A stretch of 42,239 nucleotides of DNA from CAYLKS01 sp964384205 [NCBI: uncultured bacterium]. Its GTDB lineage: Bacteria > JAGOEH01. The notes under the pieces are model-generated. The model did not search any database, was not told the origin of the DNA, and was given only the letters and a program-made list of their open reading frames with translations. The DNA lies in NCBI GenBank assembly GCA_964384205.1, contig CAYLKS010000013.1, positions 1-42,239 on the forward strand. The letters are read 5' to 3'. The translations under genes and the position numbers were made by a program. Each line of letters starts with the position of its first letter. Position 1 is the stretch's first letter. Positions 25,327 to 34,471 of this stretch are shown here, piece by piece.

Positions 25327-26682
25327 TTAATCAATACTTTTTAATAAAAAGTCATATAATATATTATATAAAGATGGATTAAGCTCTTTTAGTTTCTGCA
25401 AAACAGCATTTCCTGAATCCAAATCACCCTTTAAAAAATAAGAAAATGCTAAAAAATATTGGCTTTCAGCATATTTATTATAAATTTCTGTAATCTCAGT
25501 AAAATTTGCAATAGCATTATTATAATCATGTGCTTTGAAATAATTTATACCAATCATATAGTATATATCATCTGGATTCTCAGCAAATTTTAACTGTGTC
25601 GTATAATATTCAGCAACTGTTGCATAATCTCCTAATTTTTCGGAACACTTAGCAATTTGATAAAAAGCAACAATACCATTTGCCTCCCCTCCAAGATTAC
25701 TTTCCATAGCATTCTCAAAAGCCGCAATAGCCTTTTTATATTCACCTAAATTATAATAACATTTACCAAGATTTAAATAAGTATCATAACTAAAGGATAT
25801 TTTCTGATAGTATTCTGCAGCCTTTTTATATTCACCTATAGACATATAATACTTTGCAATTCCTTGTATAGCCTCCATATTATCTGGATTAATCTCAAGT
25901 GCTTTTTTATACATCAAAAGTGCATTATTTTTATCATTAAGTCCCATATAACATTTAGCAATATAAGGATATACATTATCATCATCAGGTACTATTTTAG
26001 CATATTGCTGAAAATTGTTTAAAGCATGTTGATAATTTTTTTGTTCATAATAAACTTTACCTAATTCCCAATAAGCCTCTTTAAAAAAAGGTTCCATTGA
26101 TAACGCAGCCTGTAACATTTTAATTGCTTTCTCATAATCCAAATCTAAATTCTCATAACATACACCTAAAATATAATAACCTACAACATTTAATGACTTC
26201 TTATTCATATATTTATTCTTTAATTCAGTATAAATAGAATCTACTGCATTTCCATCTCCATACGAAAAATCTATCTTATCTGCCCTATTTTTAACAAGAT
26301 CAAAATAATAAAAAGCCTTAAAATAATCATGTTTTTTCAAATAAAGCTTACCTAACAATAAAGGAGTACTCGTATCTGTTTCATTTTTTAAATTCATAAT
26401 TTCTTTTAGATATAAAATAGCATTATCTATATTATTTGAATTAAGTTCCTTTTTTGCCATGATCATATAAGCAGATTTTATACTATCTAAGATTGCGGAT
26501 TTCAATGTAAATTTTTCTGTAACTAAAAGAGCCTTTTTATAATAATCAATTGCCTGCTTCAAATTACCTTGTGCAGCAAATTCTTGTCCCTTTTGATATA
26601 AACTATAATCGTCAATCTCAACATTTTGAGCAAATGAAAAAGAAAATATAACAATTATTAAAATTAAGACCTTGTAAAACAT
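25327..26682 (-). CDS. Exported TPR-repeat protein
   Basis: The 451-residue protein has a signal peptide (about residues 1-18, ending SFAQ). It is then almost all tetratricopeptide repeats, about nine or ten, such as QGNLKQAIDYYKKALLV, KNNALLMYKKALEINPDNME and GEYKKAIAAFENAM. Two GEYKKA units 30 residues apart are encoded by an identical 20-nt stretch (25729-25748 and 25819-25838), consistent with recent internal duplication. It probably scaffolds protein contacts in the periplasm. The ATG has AGGAGGT upstream. The preceding lipoprotein gene is 30 nt away, and MTH1187 follows by 23 nt. No partner can be named. Confidence 0.85.
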   Translation of the reverse strand: MFYKVLILIIVIFSFSFAQNVEIDDYSLYQKGQEFAAQGNLKQAIDYYKKALLVTEKFTLKSAILDSIKSAYMIMAKKELNSNNIDNAILYLKEIMNLKNETDTSTPLLLGKLYLKKHDYFKAFYYFDLVKNRADKIDFSYGDGNAVDSIYTELKNKYMNKKSLNVVGYYILGVCYENLDLDYEKAIKMLQAALSMEPFFKEAYWELGKVYYEQKNYQHALNNFQQYAKIVPDDDNVYPYIAKCYMGLNDKNNALLMYKKALEINPDNMEAIQGIAKYYMSIGEYKKAAEYYQKISFSYDTYLNLGKCYYNLGEYKKAIAAFENAMESNLGGEANGIVAFYQIAKCSEKLGDYATVAEYYTTQLKFAENPDDIYYMIGINYFKAHDYNNAIANFTEITEIYNKYAESQYFLAFSYFLKGDLDSGNAVLQKLKELNPSLYNILYDFLLKSID

Positions 26683-26712
26683 AATACCTCCTAAAATATT
26701 TTCTTAAAAGTT

Positions 26713-27552
26713 CTAATAAAAATATTTTCCTTCATTAAAAATTAACGTTTCGGTATTAAATGTTAAAGTATAAGTATTATTGCCATCAAACACTGTCATA
26801 TTAACAATATTTGTACCATCAAAAAGCAATTCAATATAGGATGAATTTGCGCCCTCAAATCTTAATATACCTTCAGGATAATCTTCAAGCTCTGAAATTT
26901 TAAAATCCTTAAAAATTTCAGTATAGTAAAATTTATTCTCATTTATTTTCAAATCAATATCTGCATCTCCATTTATATTATACGTGCATTTATTAACAAT
27001 ATCTATCGTATAACCAAAATTGGATTTAGACATTATTGATGTAGTATCTTTAATGGAAGTAGAAGTAGCTGTAAAATCATATTCTCCATCAAATTTATAC
27101 TTCACAACTGTCTTTTTTGCCATAACCTGCTCTAATGTTAAAGCCTTATCATCTACACCGAACATCTGGCATTTTGTAAAGTAGTGATAATCTGTTTTCA
27201 TCATTTCATTCAAACATCCTGAAAATAATGCATAAAAAGAACGTAATCTTTTAATATAAAATACCTTAACTGTATCATTACCATTAACAACATTTGCAAA
27301 AAAAACAGTGTCTTCTGAATTACCATTTATCTTTGATATGCTGTTTGAATTAAAAAGATATATTGTACTTAAACTAAAATCTAATGCAAATCCTGGATCT
27401 GTATTAAAATAATTATCATCAAAAATATACTTAATTAAATTTTTAGAATTTTCTTTTGTAAAGATAACTTTAGATTTATCATTTTTCTCTTTTTTACTAC
27501 ATGTTATTGCCAATAAACTTATAAACAAAATAATAAATACTTTTTTAAACAT
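26713..27552 (-). CDS. Predicted lipoprotein, function unknown
   Basis: The 279-residue protein has a hydrophobic signal ending ISLLAITC (Cys18). The lipobox is atypical, with Ala-Ile-Thr before the Cys, but a lysine-rich SKKEKNDK linker right after supports lipidation. The body is strand-rich and rich in Asn, Asp and Thr, for example FDGTNIVNMTVFDGNNTYTL near the C-terminus. That suggests a beta-sandwich or lipocalin-like domain. Two internal Cys (in FSGCLNEM and TKCQMF) could form a disulfide. The ATG has AAGGAGG. A weak promoter-like pair (TTGCAT, 17 bp, TATTTT on the minus strand) lies in the 72-nt gap upstream. I recognise no family. Confidence 0.75.
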   Translation of the reverse strand: MFKKVFIILFISLLAITCSKKEKNDKSKVIFTKENSKNLIKYIFDDNYFNTDPGFALDFSLSTIYLFNSNSISKINGNSEDTVFFANVVNGNDTVKVFYIKRLRSFYALFSGCLNEMMKTDYHYFTKCQMFGVDDKALTLEQVMAKKTVVKYKFDGEYDFTATSTSIKDTTSIMSKSNFGYTIDIVNKCTYNINGDADIDLKINENKFYYTEIFKDFKISELEDYPEGILRFEGANSSYIELLFDGTNIVNMTVFDGNNTYTLTFNTETLIFNEGKYFY

Positions 27553-27624
27553 TTTTCCTCCTTATCTAATTTAAAAATAACAAAGAATTATTGATTATGC
27601 AAGTAAATAATAAAAATTCTATTT

Positions 27625-28452
27625 TTATAAAGAAAAAAATGCTCCACCTTTGCAATCTAATACTTCACAATGCAATCTCTCTTTAAAAGTGGTTATTGCA
27701 TTATCTCCTGTACAGTGGCAGGGTATCAATTTTTCTATATCTAATTTATTTAAAAACTCTATTGTTTTATTTAATCTATCAATACTTGCATTTACAAGGT
27801 GAAATCCTCCAATAATTGCCTTTATATGAGAAAACTTGCTATTTTTTAAAACTTTATTAATAGTATTAATTAATCCAGAATGACAACATCCTGTAATAAT
27901 AACTAATCCATCTTCATCATCGATCCATATTGCTTGATCATCAATCAAATCATCTTTTTTATCCTTATATTTATCCAAATAAAAAGGTCCTCCTACATCT
28001 TCAAAAGGAGTCAATCGTGGAATTTCTCCTGTCAAAAACACATTTGGAAAAATCTCTTTAACATCATTAGTAAAAATAATATTATCCTTAAATTTATTTA
28101 TTAGAAGAAACTTTATTTTTTCAGGTATAGATATATTTTTTGGTTCTTTAGCAGGATATATACTATAACGTTCTCGAAAAAATTCAGGATGAGCATAAAT
28201 ATTTATATTATTATTGGCTTCCAGAACAAAATCAATACCACCAGTATGATCATAATGCCCATGAGAAATTACTAATGACTCATATTTTGATATATCGACT
28301 CCCAATTTACCTGCATTAATTTTTAAAGACTTTTCTAATCCTGTATCAAACAAAATATATTTATTATTAAAAATTATCCCAGCAGAAAAGCCATGTTCAA
28401 AAGAAAACCCCTCTTTTGCTATATCATTAACTAATATTATAATTTCTACCAT
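27625..28452 (-). CDS. MBL-fold metallohydrolase
   Basis: The 275-residue cytoplasmic protein has the metallo-beta-lactamase fold. The metal motif is SHGHYDHTGG (His64, His66, Asp68, His69). ITGCCHSGLINTI supplies the next His, and the C-terminal CHCTGDNA the last. LFDTGLEKSL precedes the motif. This layout, with GCCHSG and PCHCTG, matches the MBL subfamily often annotated as a dihydropterin-type (MptE/RFA-P synthase-related) hydrolase. Many members are uncharacterised, so I do not assign the reaction. The ATG has AAGGTGA upstream. It is 18 nt after the first methyltransferase gene. Confidence 0.88.
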   Translation of the reverse strand: MVEIIILVNDIAKEGFSFEHGFSAGIIFNNKYILFDTGLEKSLKINAGKLGVDISKYESLVISHGHYDHTGGIDFVLEANNNINIYAHPEFFRERYSIYPAKEPKNISIPEKIKFLLINKFKDNIIFTNDVKEIFPNVFLTGEIPRLTPFEDVGGPFYLDKYKDKKDDLIDDQAIWIDDEDGLVIITGCCHSGLINTINKVLKNSKFSHIKAIIGGFHLVNASIDRLNKTIEFLNKLDIEKLIPCHCTGDNAITTFKERLHCEVLDCKGGAFFSL

Positions 28453-28470
28453 TAAATATCACCTTTCTAA

Positions 28471-29097
28471 TTATTTTTTGTGTGCCTTTATAACAACAAA
28501 ACCACCTTTTCCATAACCATGCTTTACATCATATAACCTATTTTCAAAATCAAATAAAGTTTGAACAATCTCAAATTCTCCAAAATTAACCCTTTCTAAC
28601 TCCTTTAGAAGTTCATCCGTTGATAAAAATTTAGCATACTTATAATATTTATTCTCATTTTTCTTTTTTTCATAAACCCTTCCTAAAAAACTATTTTTAT
28701 CAATAATTCCTGCTATAATATATCCTTTACTATTTAAAACTCTATATGCTTCTTTTAAAGTAAGTTCTATATTTTCAACAAAGCATAAAACAGTACAAAA
28801 AAGCACATAATCAAAAATTTTATCCTTAAGTGGCAAATAAGTACCATCACCTCTGATAATATTCTTTATACCTTTATTATAAGAAATAGTACACATTTTT
28901 GCTGATGGATCAACACAGTAATTAATACCAAGCGGCACTGAAAATCTTCCTGTACCACATCCAACTTCTAATCCTATATCTTTATCACCAACCATAAATT
29001 TAATAGCGTTTACTTCACTTTGGTAAATATTATAATTTTCATCATACCATAAATCATAATCAGAAATATCGTATTGAAAAGGATTATATCTCATCAT
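28471..29097 (-). CDS. Class I SAM-dependent methyltransferase
   Basis: The 208-residue protein has the SAM-binding glycine motif GLEVGCGTGRFSVPL, the acidic post-II loop region (YCVDPSAKM) and YLPLKDKIFDYVLF. The rest is the usual core without an extra substrate domain. The substrate, small molecule or lipid, cannot be told. The sequence starts with two Met codons (ATGATG); either could be used. It overlaps the upstream methyltransferase by 14 nt. Confidence 0.85.
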   Translation of the reverse strand: MMRYNPFQYDISDYDLWYDENYNIYQSEVNAIKFMVGDKDIGLEVGCGTGRFSVPLGINYCVDPSAKMCTISYNKGIKNIIRGDGTYLPLKDKIFDYVLFCTVLCFVENIELTLKEAYRVLNSKGYIIAGIIDKNSFLGRVYEKKKNENKYYKYAKFLSTDELLKELERVNFGEFEIVQTLFDFENRLYDVKHGYGKGGFVVIKAHKK

Positions 29098-29668
29098 TAT
29101 CCCTTCTTTTTAAAACTCTAAAATAAAATTCTATCTCCTCAAATCCTCCAACTAAAAAACATAAAATTCTTGAAGTAAAAAAGGGAGATAAATTCGATAT
29201 AAAATCTATAATTAAAGAAGCTAATTTTGCAAGATAAAAAACAAATTTTGAAAGAACATCTTTTTTTAAGTACTCCTGGGCGAACCATCTTAATCGCATT
29301 TTTTCAAGTTTTAAATAAAAACCTTGATATCCTCCTTTAAAATCAGGATTAAAATAATATGGAAAAGTAACATCAAACCCTCTTTTATGTTCTGGATGAG
29401 TAAATCCTCTGGAAAAATGAGGTACTCTAATTATAATAATTCCCTTATGTTGTGAGATTCTATATAATTCTTTCATAACTTTAAAAGGTTCATATAAATG
29501 TTCTAAAACATGATTAGCTTCAATTACAGTAAACTTATCATCATGGAAAGGATATGGAAACTTATTTAAATCACATAAGATATCTGGTGTTGTATTACTT
29601 ACAATATCAACGTTAATATACCCTTCTTTTTTAAACATCCCACAGCCTAAATTCAATTTATAACTCAT
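29084..29668 (-). CDS. Class I SAM-dependent methyltransferase
   Basis: The 194-residue protein has the motif KLNLGCGMFKKEGYINVDI and then the EANHVLEHLYEPFKVMKELYRI block. This is like glycan- or lipid-linked methyltransferases found in polysaccharide clusters. A following HFSRGFTHPEHKRGFD stretch supplies several His residues. The C-terminal part has a hydrophobic segment (KLASLIIDFISNLSPFF) that may touch a membrane. It is the first gene of the minus-strand cluster, with AGAGGT before the ATG. A weak promoter (TTGCAA, 16 bp, TATATT on the minus strand) lies just upstream. It is not closely related in sequence to the next methyltransferase. Confidence 0.85.
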   Translation of the reverse strand: MSYKLNLGCGMFKKEGYINVDIVSNTTPDILCDLNKFPYPFHDDKFTVIEANHVLEHLYEPFKVMKELYRISQHKGIIIIRVPHFSRGFTHPEHKRGFDVTFPYYFNPDFKGGYQGFYLKLEKMRLRWFAQEYLKKDVLSKFVFYLAKLASLIIDFISNLSPFFTSRILCFLVGGFEEIEFYFRVLKRRDNDEI

Positions 29669-29821
29669 ATATATACCTCTTTCATTTTTTTTAATATAAT
29701 ATTTTTAATACTATTTGCAATATTTTTTATAACATATCTTTAAAATTATGGATAAAAAAATGTTTACATAAACAAAAAATAAATTTTATCAGATAAGATT
29801 TCAAAAAATATAAAAAAATCA

Positions 29822-29850
29822 TTGACAAAAAACAAAAAATATATTATATA
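29822..29850 (+). promoter_or_regulatory. Promoter of tRNA-Glu
   Basis: TTGACA (29822-29827), 17 bp, then TATATA (29845-29850), 18 nt before the first tRNA base. The region 29669-29821 upstream has no gene; besides this promoter it holds the TTATC-A-GATAA palindrome near 29790. Confidence 0.7.
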
Positions 29851-29868
29851 TAGGGACACTTGAGACAC

Positions 29869-29942
29869 GACCCCATCGTCTAGTCGGCCTAGGACACCGG
29901 CCTTTCACGCCGGCAACACGGGTTCAAATCCCGTTGGGGTCG
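29869..29942 (+). tRNA. tRNA-Glu (anticodon TTC)
   Basis: This is a complete cloverleaf: acceptor GACCCCA/TGGGGTC with G73, and an anticodon stem CCGGC/GCCGG around CTTTCAC giving TTC. The T stem is ACGGG/CCCGT. The D-arm sequence closely resembles the Escherichia coli glutamate tRNA. The 3' CCA is not encoded, and seven T residues follow at once and may aid termination. Confidence 0.96.
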
Positions 29943-30015
29943 TTTTTTTATTTGTAGGGGATAATTTTTATATCAAACGAACATGCAATTCTTAAACTCA
30001 TATAAATTTTCAATA

Positions 30016-30044
30016 TTGACTTTTAATTCATTGATAATTATAAT
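30016..30044 (+). promoter_or_regulatory. Sigma-70 promoter of the rmlB operon
   Basis: TTGACT (30016-30021), 17 bp, then a perfect TATAAT (30039-30044), about 33 nt before the GTG start. It probably drives the long plus-strand run of overlapping genes to about 40412. Confidence 0.75.
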
Positions 30045-30076
30045 ATAGACAATTAATTTAAATAAAGGAGAATCTT

Positions 30077-31096
30077 GTGAAGTACCTCATAACAGGAGGA
30101 GCTGGTTTTATAGGCTCTAATTTCATCAGAATTCTTTTGAGAGAAAATGAAGATATAAAAATAGTTAATCTGGATAAACTTACTTATAGCGGTAATTTAG
30201 AAAACCTTAAAGATGTTGAAAATGATCCTCGATACACCTTCATCCATGGTGATATTTGCAATTACGAACTTGTCTCAAAAATAATGAAAGATGTTGATAT
30301 TGTTGTAAATTTTGCCGCTGATACTCATGTTGATCGATCAATAAATTTCGATGGAGCACCATTTATATTAACTGATGTGTATGGTACATATATTCTGTTA
30401 AGAGCAGCAAAAGAAAATAAAAACTTGAAAAGATTTCATCAAATAAGTACAGATGAAGTTTATGGTGACCTCCCACAAGGTTATTTCGCTAAAGAAGATG
30501 ATAAATTATCTGGCAATAGCCCTTATTCAGCTTCAAAAGCTGGAGCCGATCTACAGGTTATGGCATTTTATCGCACCTACAACCTGCCAGTTACAATATC
30601 CAGATGCACAAATAACTATGGCCCATATCAATATCCGGAGAAATTAATCCCCCTATTTATTACAAATTTATTAGAAGATAAAAAAGTACCACTCTATGAT
30701 AATGGCACTCAAATAAGAGATTGGTTATATGTTGATGATCATTGTAAAGCAATATTAACAATATTGGAAAAAGGAAAAATTGGTGAAATTTATAATATAG
30801 GTGCTAACCAAACTCCTGAAATAACAAACCTTGAAATAACAAAAATTTTATTAAAATATGCAGGCAAAGATGAATCATACATAAAATATGTATATGGCCT
30901 GCGCCCAGGACATGATCAAAGATATGCTGTTGATACAAGTAAAATAAGAAAATTAGGCTGGAAACCTGAAGTTGATATTAACACAGGATTAAAATTAACT
31001 TTTGATTGGTATAAAAAAAATACAAATTGGTGGAAAGCTTTAAAAAATGAAGAGTTCAAAAAATTTTATAAAAAACACTACAAAATGGAGGACTAA
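30077..31096 (+). CDS. rfbB: dTDP-glucose 4,6-dehydratase
   Basis: The enzyme makes dTDP-4-keto-6-deoxyglucose, precursor of rhamnose and other deoxysugars. It is an extended SDR protein. The NAD motif is GGAGFIGSNF at residues 7-16, and the active-site Thr-Asp-Glu is at 125-127 in STDEVYG. Tyr150 and Lys154 are in SPYSASKAGAD. DKLTYSGNLENL and NYGPYQYPEKLIP are diagnostic for RmlB. The GTG start is supported by AAAGGAG 6 nt before it and by the MKYLITGGAGF start. At 339 residues it is full length. rmlA, C and D are not in the window, so this looks like an isolated sugar gene ahead of housekeeping genes. Confidence 0.96.
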   Translation: MKYLITGGAGFIGSNFIRILLRENEDIKIVNLDKLTYSGNLENLKDVENDPRYTFIHGDICNYELVSKIMKDVDIVVNFAADTHVDRSINFDGAPFILTDVYGTYILLRAAKENKNLKRFHQISTDEVYGDLPQGYFAKEDDKLSGNSPYSASKAGADLQVMAFYRTYNLPVTISRCTNNYGPYQYPEKLIPLFITNLLEDKKVPLYDNGTQIRDWLYVDDHCKAILTILEKGKIGEIYNIGANQTPEITNLEITKILLKYAGKDESYIKYVYGLRPGHDQRYAVDTSKIRKLGWKPEVDINTGLKLTFDWYKKNTNWWKALKNEEFKKFYKKHYKMED

Positions 31097-31099
31097 TAA

Positions 31100-32266
31100 T
31101 TGCTAACCAAAATTGCAAAAAAACATAATGAACTTATACAAAAAATAAGAAGAGAACTTCATCAAATCCCAGAATTGGGATTTCAGGAATTTAAAACTAC
31201 ACAATATATATGTGATTTTCTTGATAAAAATAATATTAACTATAAAAAACTTGATCCTACCGGAGCATTGGCAACCATAAATGGAGAATTAGAAGGGAAA
31301 ACTATAGCAATCAGAGCAGATATCGATGCTCTACCGATTAAAGAAGACAATAATCTACCTTTTAAATCTAAACATGATGGAATTATGCATGCCTGCGGAC
31401 ATGATGCTCATACTGCTGTTGCATTAGTACTGGCTAAAATACTTCAGGAAAATAAAAAAACTCTTCCCGGCATTGTAAAAATAATATTTCAACCAAATGA
31501 AGAAGGAACGCCTTCCGGCGCTCCACATATTATAAAACAGGGAATATTGGAAAATCCAGACGTGGATATTATATACGGTTTTCATATTAGCACTGATATA
31601 CCTCATGGAAAAATTGGAATAAAACCAGGAATTGCTAGTTCCTATGTACATAATTTTAATGTAGAATTAATTAGCAAAGGAACTCATGCAGCATCTCCCC
31701 ATGAAAGCCCAGATCCTATTGTTGTTGCCGCCCAAATAATAACAACACTCCAAACTATTGCAAGTCGCTTTAATAACCCTTTATACCCTTTTGTACTAAC
31801 AATAGGGGAGATACGAGGTGGAACTGCCAGAAATATAATTACATCAAAAGTATATTTTAATGGTACAATCAGAATGACGAATCCCGCAAAAAAAGAAGAA
31901 GTAAAAAATCAATTCTACGATATAATATATGGTTTTGCTCGAGCCTTTAAAGTAAATGTAAAAATAGATTACTGGGAAAGCTGCCCTGGCATTATTAATG
32001 ATAAAGAACTATCTAAAAAACTTCTAAATATAGCGACAGAAACTTTCGGTAAAAATTGTGCAGTGGAAATAGAAAACCCATCTCTCGGAGCTGATGATTT
32101 TGCTTTTTACTTAGAAAAAACAAAAGGAATATATTTTAGATTTGGCGTGTATGATGAAGAATTTGGCTCAATCTATGCGGGACATACATCAAAATTTATT
32201 ATCCCGGATACAAAATTATACAGAGCTCTTCTAACCTACCTTAAGCTAATTTATGAAAGCAATTGA
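31100..32266 (+). CDS. M20-family amidohydrolase
   Basis: This zinc-type metallopeptidase/amidohydrolase belongs to the M20D subfamily (IAA-amino-acid/hippurate hydrolase type). RRELHQIPELGFQE opens the protein. Metal sites are in IAIRADIDALPIKED, HACGHDAHTA, FQPNEEG, YGFHI and the C-terminal YAGHTSKF. FQPAEE is more usual than FQPNEE. The C-terminal EIENPSLGADDFAFYL is also typical. Substrates may be N-acyl amino acids or peptides. The start is TTG at 31100, chosen for the GGAGG at 31086-31090 and the absence of a nearby ATG. The 388-residue length is normal. Confidence 0.92.
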   Translation: MLTKIAKKHNELIQKIRRELHQIPELGFQEFKTTQYICDFLDKNNINYKKLDPTGALATINGELEGKTIAIRADIDALPIKEDNNLPFKSKHDGIMHACGHDAHTAVALVLAKILQENKKTLPGIVKIIFQPNEEGTPSGAPHIIKQGILENPDVDIIYGFHISTDIPHGKIGIKPGIASSYVHNFNVELISKGTHAASPHESPDPIVVAAQIITTLQTIASRFNNPLYPFVLTIGEIRGGTARNIITSKVYFNGTIRMTNPAKKEEVKNQFYDIIYGFARAFKVNVKIDYWESCPGIINDKELSKKLLNIATETFGKNCAVEIENPSLGADDFAFYLEKTKGIYFRFGVYDEEFGSIYAGHTSKFIIPDTKLYRALLTYLKLIYESN

Positions 32267-32993
32267 GTATAAAACCATAGCAAAATATTATGATCATATA
32301 ATGTCCCATGTAGATTACAAATTCTGGGCACATTATATTTTTGAAATTATAAATAAATATTTTTCACAAAATAGAATTAATAATATATTAGAAATTGCAT
32401 GTGGTACAGGGGAATTCAGTATATTTTTTCAAAAATTATTAAATAAAAAAATTATCATAAGTGATAAATCCCTTGAAATGCTCAAAATTGCTAAAAATAA
32501 AAAAAATATTACTAATAAAATTGTATGTTGCGATATGCAATATCTTCCATTTAAACAAAAATTTGACCTTATACTTGCACTATACGACTCTGTTAATTAT
32601 ATTTTATCAGAAGATGATTTTATTAATTTCCTAAAACAAATAAAAAAAATTTTAAGCCATGATGGCATTTTTATATTTGATATTACAACTATCAAAAATT
32701 CAAAAAAATATTTTTATAATGAAGTATATACAGAGTCATTTGATAATTTTTTCTACGATAGACATAGCTTTTTTGATGAAAATGAACTGATTCAATATAA
32801 TAAATTTAAATTCTATTTTGATGAATATACTGCAGAAGAAACTCATAAGCAAAAAATTTTCTACCATCGAAATATCAAAAAATTTATAAAAAAAGCTAAT
32901 TTAAAACTCATCGATGCCTTAGGTGATTTCAAATTTATAAAAGGAAACAATAACTCTTATCGAGTTCATTATATAATAAAAAATTATGATTAA
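32253..32993 (+). CDS. Class I SAM-dependent methyltransferase
   Basis: The 246-residue protein has the motif NILEIACGTGEFSIFF, then ISDKSLEMLKIAKN and CCDMQYLPFKQKFDLILALYDSVNYI. This order and the YDSVNYI block match small uncharacterised methyltransferases with a typical bacterial core and a C-terminal strand-rich cap (FYFDEYTAEETHKQKIFYHR). It overlaps the M20 gene by 14 nt and the ftsE-like gene by 8 nt. The substrate is unknown. Its last codons lie in the 20-nt direct repeat that recurs at the ftsX/envC junction. Confidence 0.87.
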   Translation: MKAIEYKTIAKYYDHIMSHVDYKFWAHYIFEIINKYFSQNRINNILEIACGTGEFSIFFQKLLNKKIIISDKSLEMLKIAKNKKNITNKIVCCDMQYLPFKQKFDLILALYDSVNYILSEDDFINFLKQIKKILSHDGIFIFDITTIKNSKKYFYNEVYTESFDNFFYDRHSFFDENELIQYNKFKFYFDEYTAEETHKQKIFYHRNIKKFIKKANLKLIDALGDFKFIKGNNNSYRVHYIIKNYD

Positions 32994-32994
32994 A
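32975..32994 (+). repeat. 20-nt direct repeat, copy 1 (methyltransferase/ftsE junction)
   Basis: The 20 bases here are identical to 34453-34472. Both copies lie where one gene ends in codons for KNYD and the next starts with ATGATTAAA, in the same 8-nt overlap. The two copies bracket ftsE and ftsX. Low complexity makes convergence possible. Confidence 0.6.
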
Positions 32995-33627
32995 TTAACT
33001 AACTTTAGCTATAATAATATATTTTCAAATATAAACTTCACTTTTGAAAAAGGTGTCTTCTATAATCTTTATAATCAATACCATATTGGCAAAACCACAT
33101 TTTTAAAAATTTTAAATCTTGATATTATAACTTATTCCGGTAAAATTACATATTTTGACAAATACACATTAAAAACAAAGAATAAACAAATTATTCCTCT
33201 CATAAAAAATAAAATCAGCTTTATCCCACAAAAGCCTGTACTAATCCTGGAATATTCTATTTATGATAATATTTTACTTTTTTCTAAACTAATTGACTCA
33301 AAAAAAAGTATTTCTAAAAAAGATATTCTCAATATATTAAAAAATTATCAACTATACTCTGTAAGAAATAAAAAACTAATTCATCTTGATTATAAATATC
33401 ATATAACACTGGCTATTGCTTTATCTTTCTTAAAAGAACCAAATGTTTTACTATTAGATGATACTTTTCAATTAATAGAAGAAAGTTTACAAAAATTATT
33501 AATATCAAAAATTGAAGAGCTCCTAACAAAGGGCGCTTTAGTTATTTTGGTATCAAATTATCCTATTAATAATCTGCCTAATTTAAAAAACTTTAAATTA
33601 GAAAAGGATATAATAATTGAAGATTAA
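32986..33627 (+). CDS. ftsE: FtsE-like ABC ATPase with degenerate motifs
   Basis: By position and overall shape this 213-residue protein is the FtsE partner of the downstream FtsX, which regulates septal peptidoglycan hydrolysis. The ABC core can be traced, but key motifs are eroded. Walker A reads NQYHIGKTT (30-38), keeping only GKTT. The Q-loop Gln82 is in IPQKP. The signature region reads LDYKYHITLAIAL, with no LSGG. Walker B ends LLLDDT, with Asp159 where the catalytic Glu is expected. The H-loop has Asn191 instead of His. It may bind ATP poorly or not hydrolyse it. It overlaps the methyltransferase by 8 nt and ftsX by 11 nt. An unrelated ABC subunit is possible but the context favours FtsE. 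Confidence 0.75.
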   Translation: MIKLTNFSYNNIFSNINFTFEKGVFYNLYNQYHIGKTTFLKILNLDIITYSGKITYFDKYTLKTKNKQIIPLIKNKISFIPQKPVLILEYSIYDNILLFSKLIDSKKSISKKDILNILKNYQLYSVRNKKLIHLDYKYHITLAIALSFLKEPNVLLLDDTFQLIEESLQKLLISKIEELLTKGALVILVSNYPINNLPNLKNFKLEKDIIIED

Positions 33628-34471
33628 AAAATTTCTCTGGTACTTAATATTTAAATTAAATAAAGATTTAAAAGACAACTTATTAAAAATTTTATTTATT
33701 TCTTTTATAATATTTATTTTTAATATATTATCAATAGTTTTTTTTAATTTTACTTATAAAAGCTATAATTTTTTCCAAAAAGAATATAAAAATTTCTCTT
33801 TTGAAATTTTTATAGATAATGATGTTCCAGAAGATAGTTTATATAAATTGATCCAATTTTTGAATAAAAGCCAATTAGTCAAAAAATTTGAATATATTAA
33901 TCCTAATAAAGCAATTGCTCAGATTAATGAATTTTTAGGATGGGATATATCAGAAATAATAAAAATAAATAATGTACCTTCCTCATATAGAGTATGGCTT
34001 AACATAAACTACAAAAATCTAAATTCATTAAACAATTTTTTTGAAAAGATACAAAATTTTTCATTCATAAATATAAATAAAGAACTTATGAATTCCATAG
34101 TATATTGGTTTTCAAAAATCAAACTACTCTTCTATATTTTTATGATATTCGGCTTAGGATTTACAATAGCTATTCTGATTTCTTTATATGCTTTAACCAA
34201 TGATATGTTTAAGCAAAATGAGAATAAAAATGCTTTTTTTAAATTTTATGGATTTAATATATCATGGAATATGTACAGCTTCTATTTGCTAAATTTCATA
34301 ATATTTCTTACTCCTTTAATAATATCTATATTGTTTAGCATATATATTCAAAATATCAAATTAAACCTAATCCATCTTAAAGAAACGATTGTTTTTATTT
34401 TAAGTTTTAATACTTTCCTTTATCTTATTATCAATAAACTTGTTTGTATAAAAATAAAAAATTATGATTAA
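33617..34471 (+). CDS. ftsX: FtsX-like cell-division membrane protein
   Basis: The 284-residue protein has the FtsX layout: a cytoplasmic N-terminus, first membrane helix (about 21-46), and an extracytoplasmic domain (about 47-165) with FEIFIDNDVPEDSLYKLIQFL. Three further helices follow (about 170-195, 218-240, 252-278). FtsX couples the ATPase FtsE to an outer amidase activator. The start is TTG at 33617, overlapping ftsE; no ATG lies near. The C-terminal KIKNYD overlaps the envC-like start by 8 nt. The sequence is very rich in Phe, Ile, Asn and Lys, reflecting base composition. Confidence 0.8.
   Translation: MKIKKFLWYLIFKLNKDLKDNLLKILFISFIIFIFNILSIVFFNFTYKSYNFFQKEYKNFSFEIFIDNDVPEDSLYKLIQFLNKSQLVKKFEYINPNKAIAQINEFLGWDISEIIKINNVPSSYRVWLNINYKNLNSLNNFFEKIQNFSFININKELMNSIVYWFSKIKLLFYIFMIFGLGFTIAILISLYALTNDMFKQNENKNAFFKFYGFNISWNMYSFYLLNFIIFLTPLIISILFSIYIQNIKLNLIHLKETIVFILSFNTFLYLIINKLVCIKIKNYD

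Noticed and set aside
25729-25838. CRISPR-like spaced repeat
   Set aside because: The two identical 20-nt segments are in-frame TPR codons (GEYKKA) within one gene.
28471-29668. Two overlapping methyltransferases as one frameshifted gene
   Set aside because: Each has its own complete SAM-binding motif and core; they are separate genes with a 14-nt overlap.
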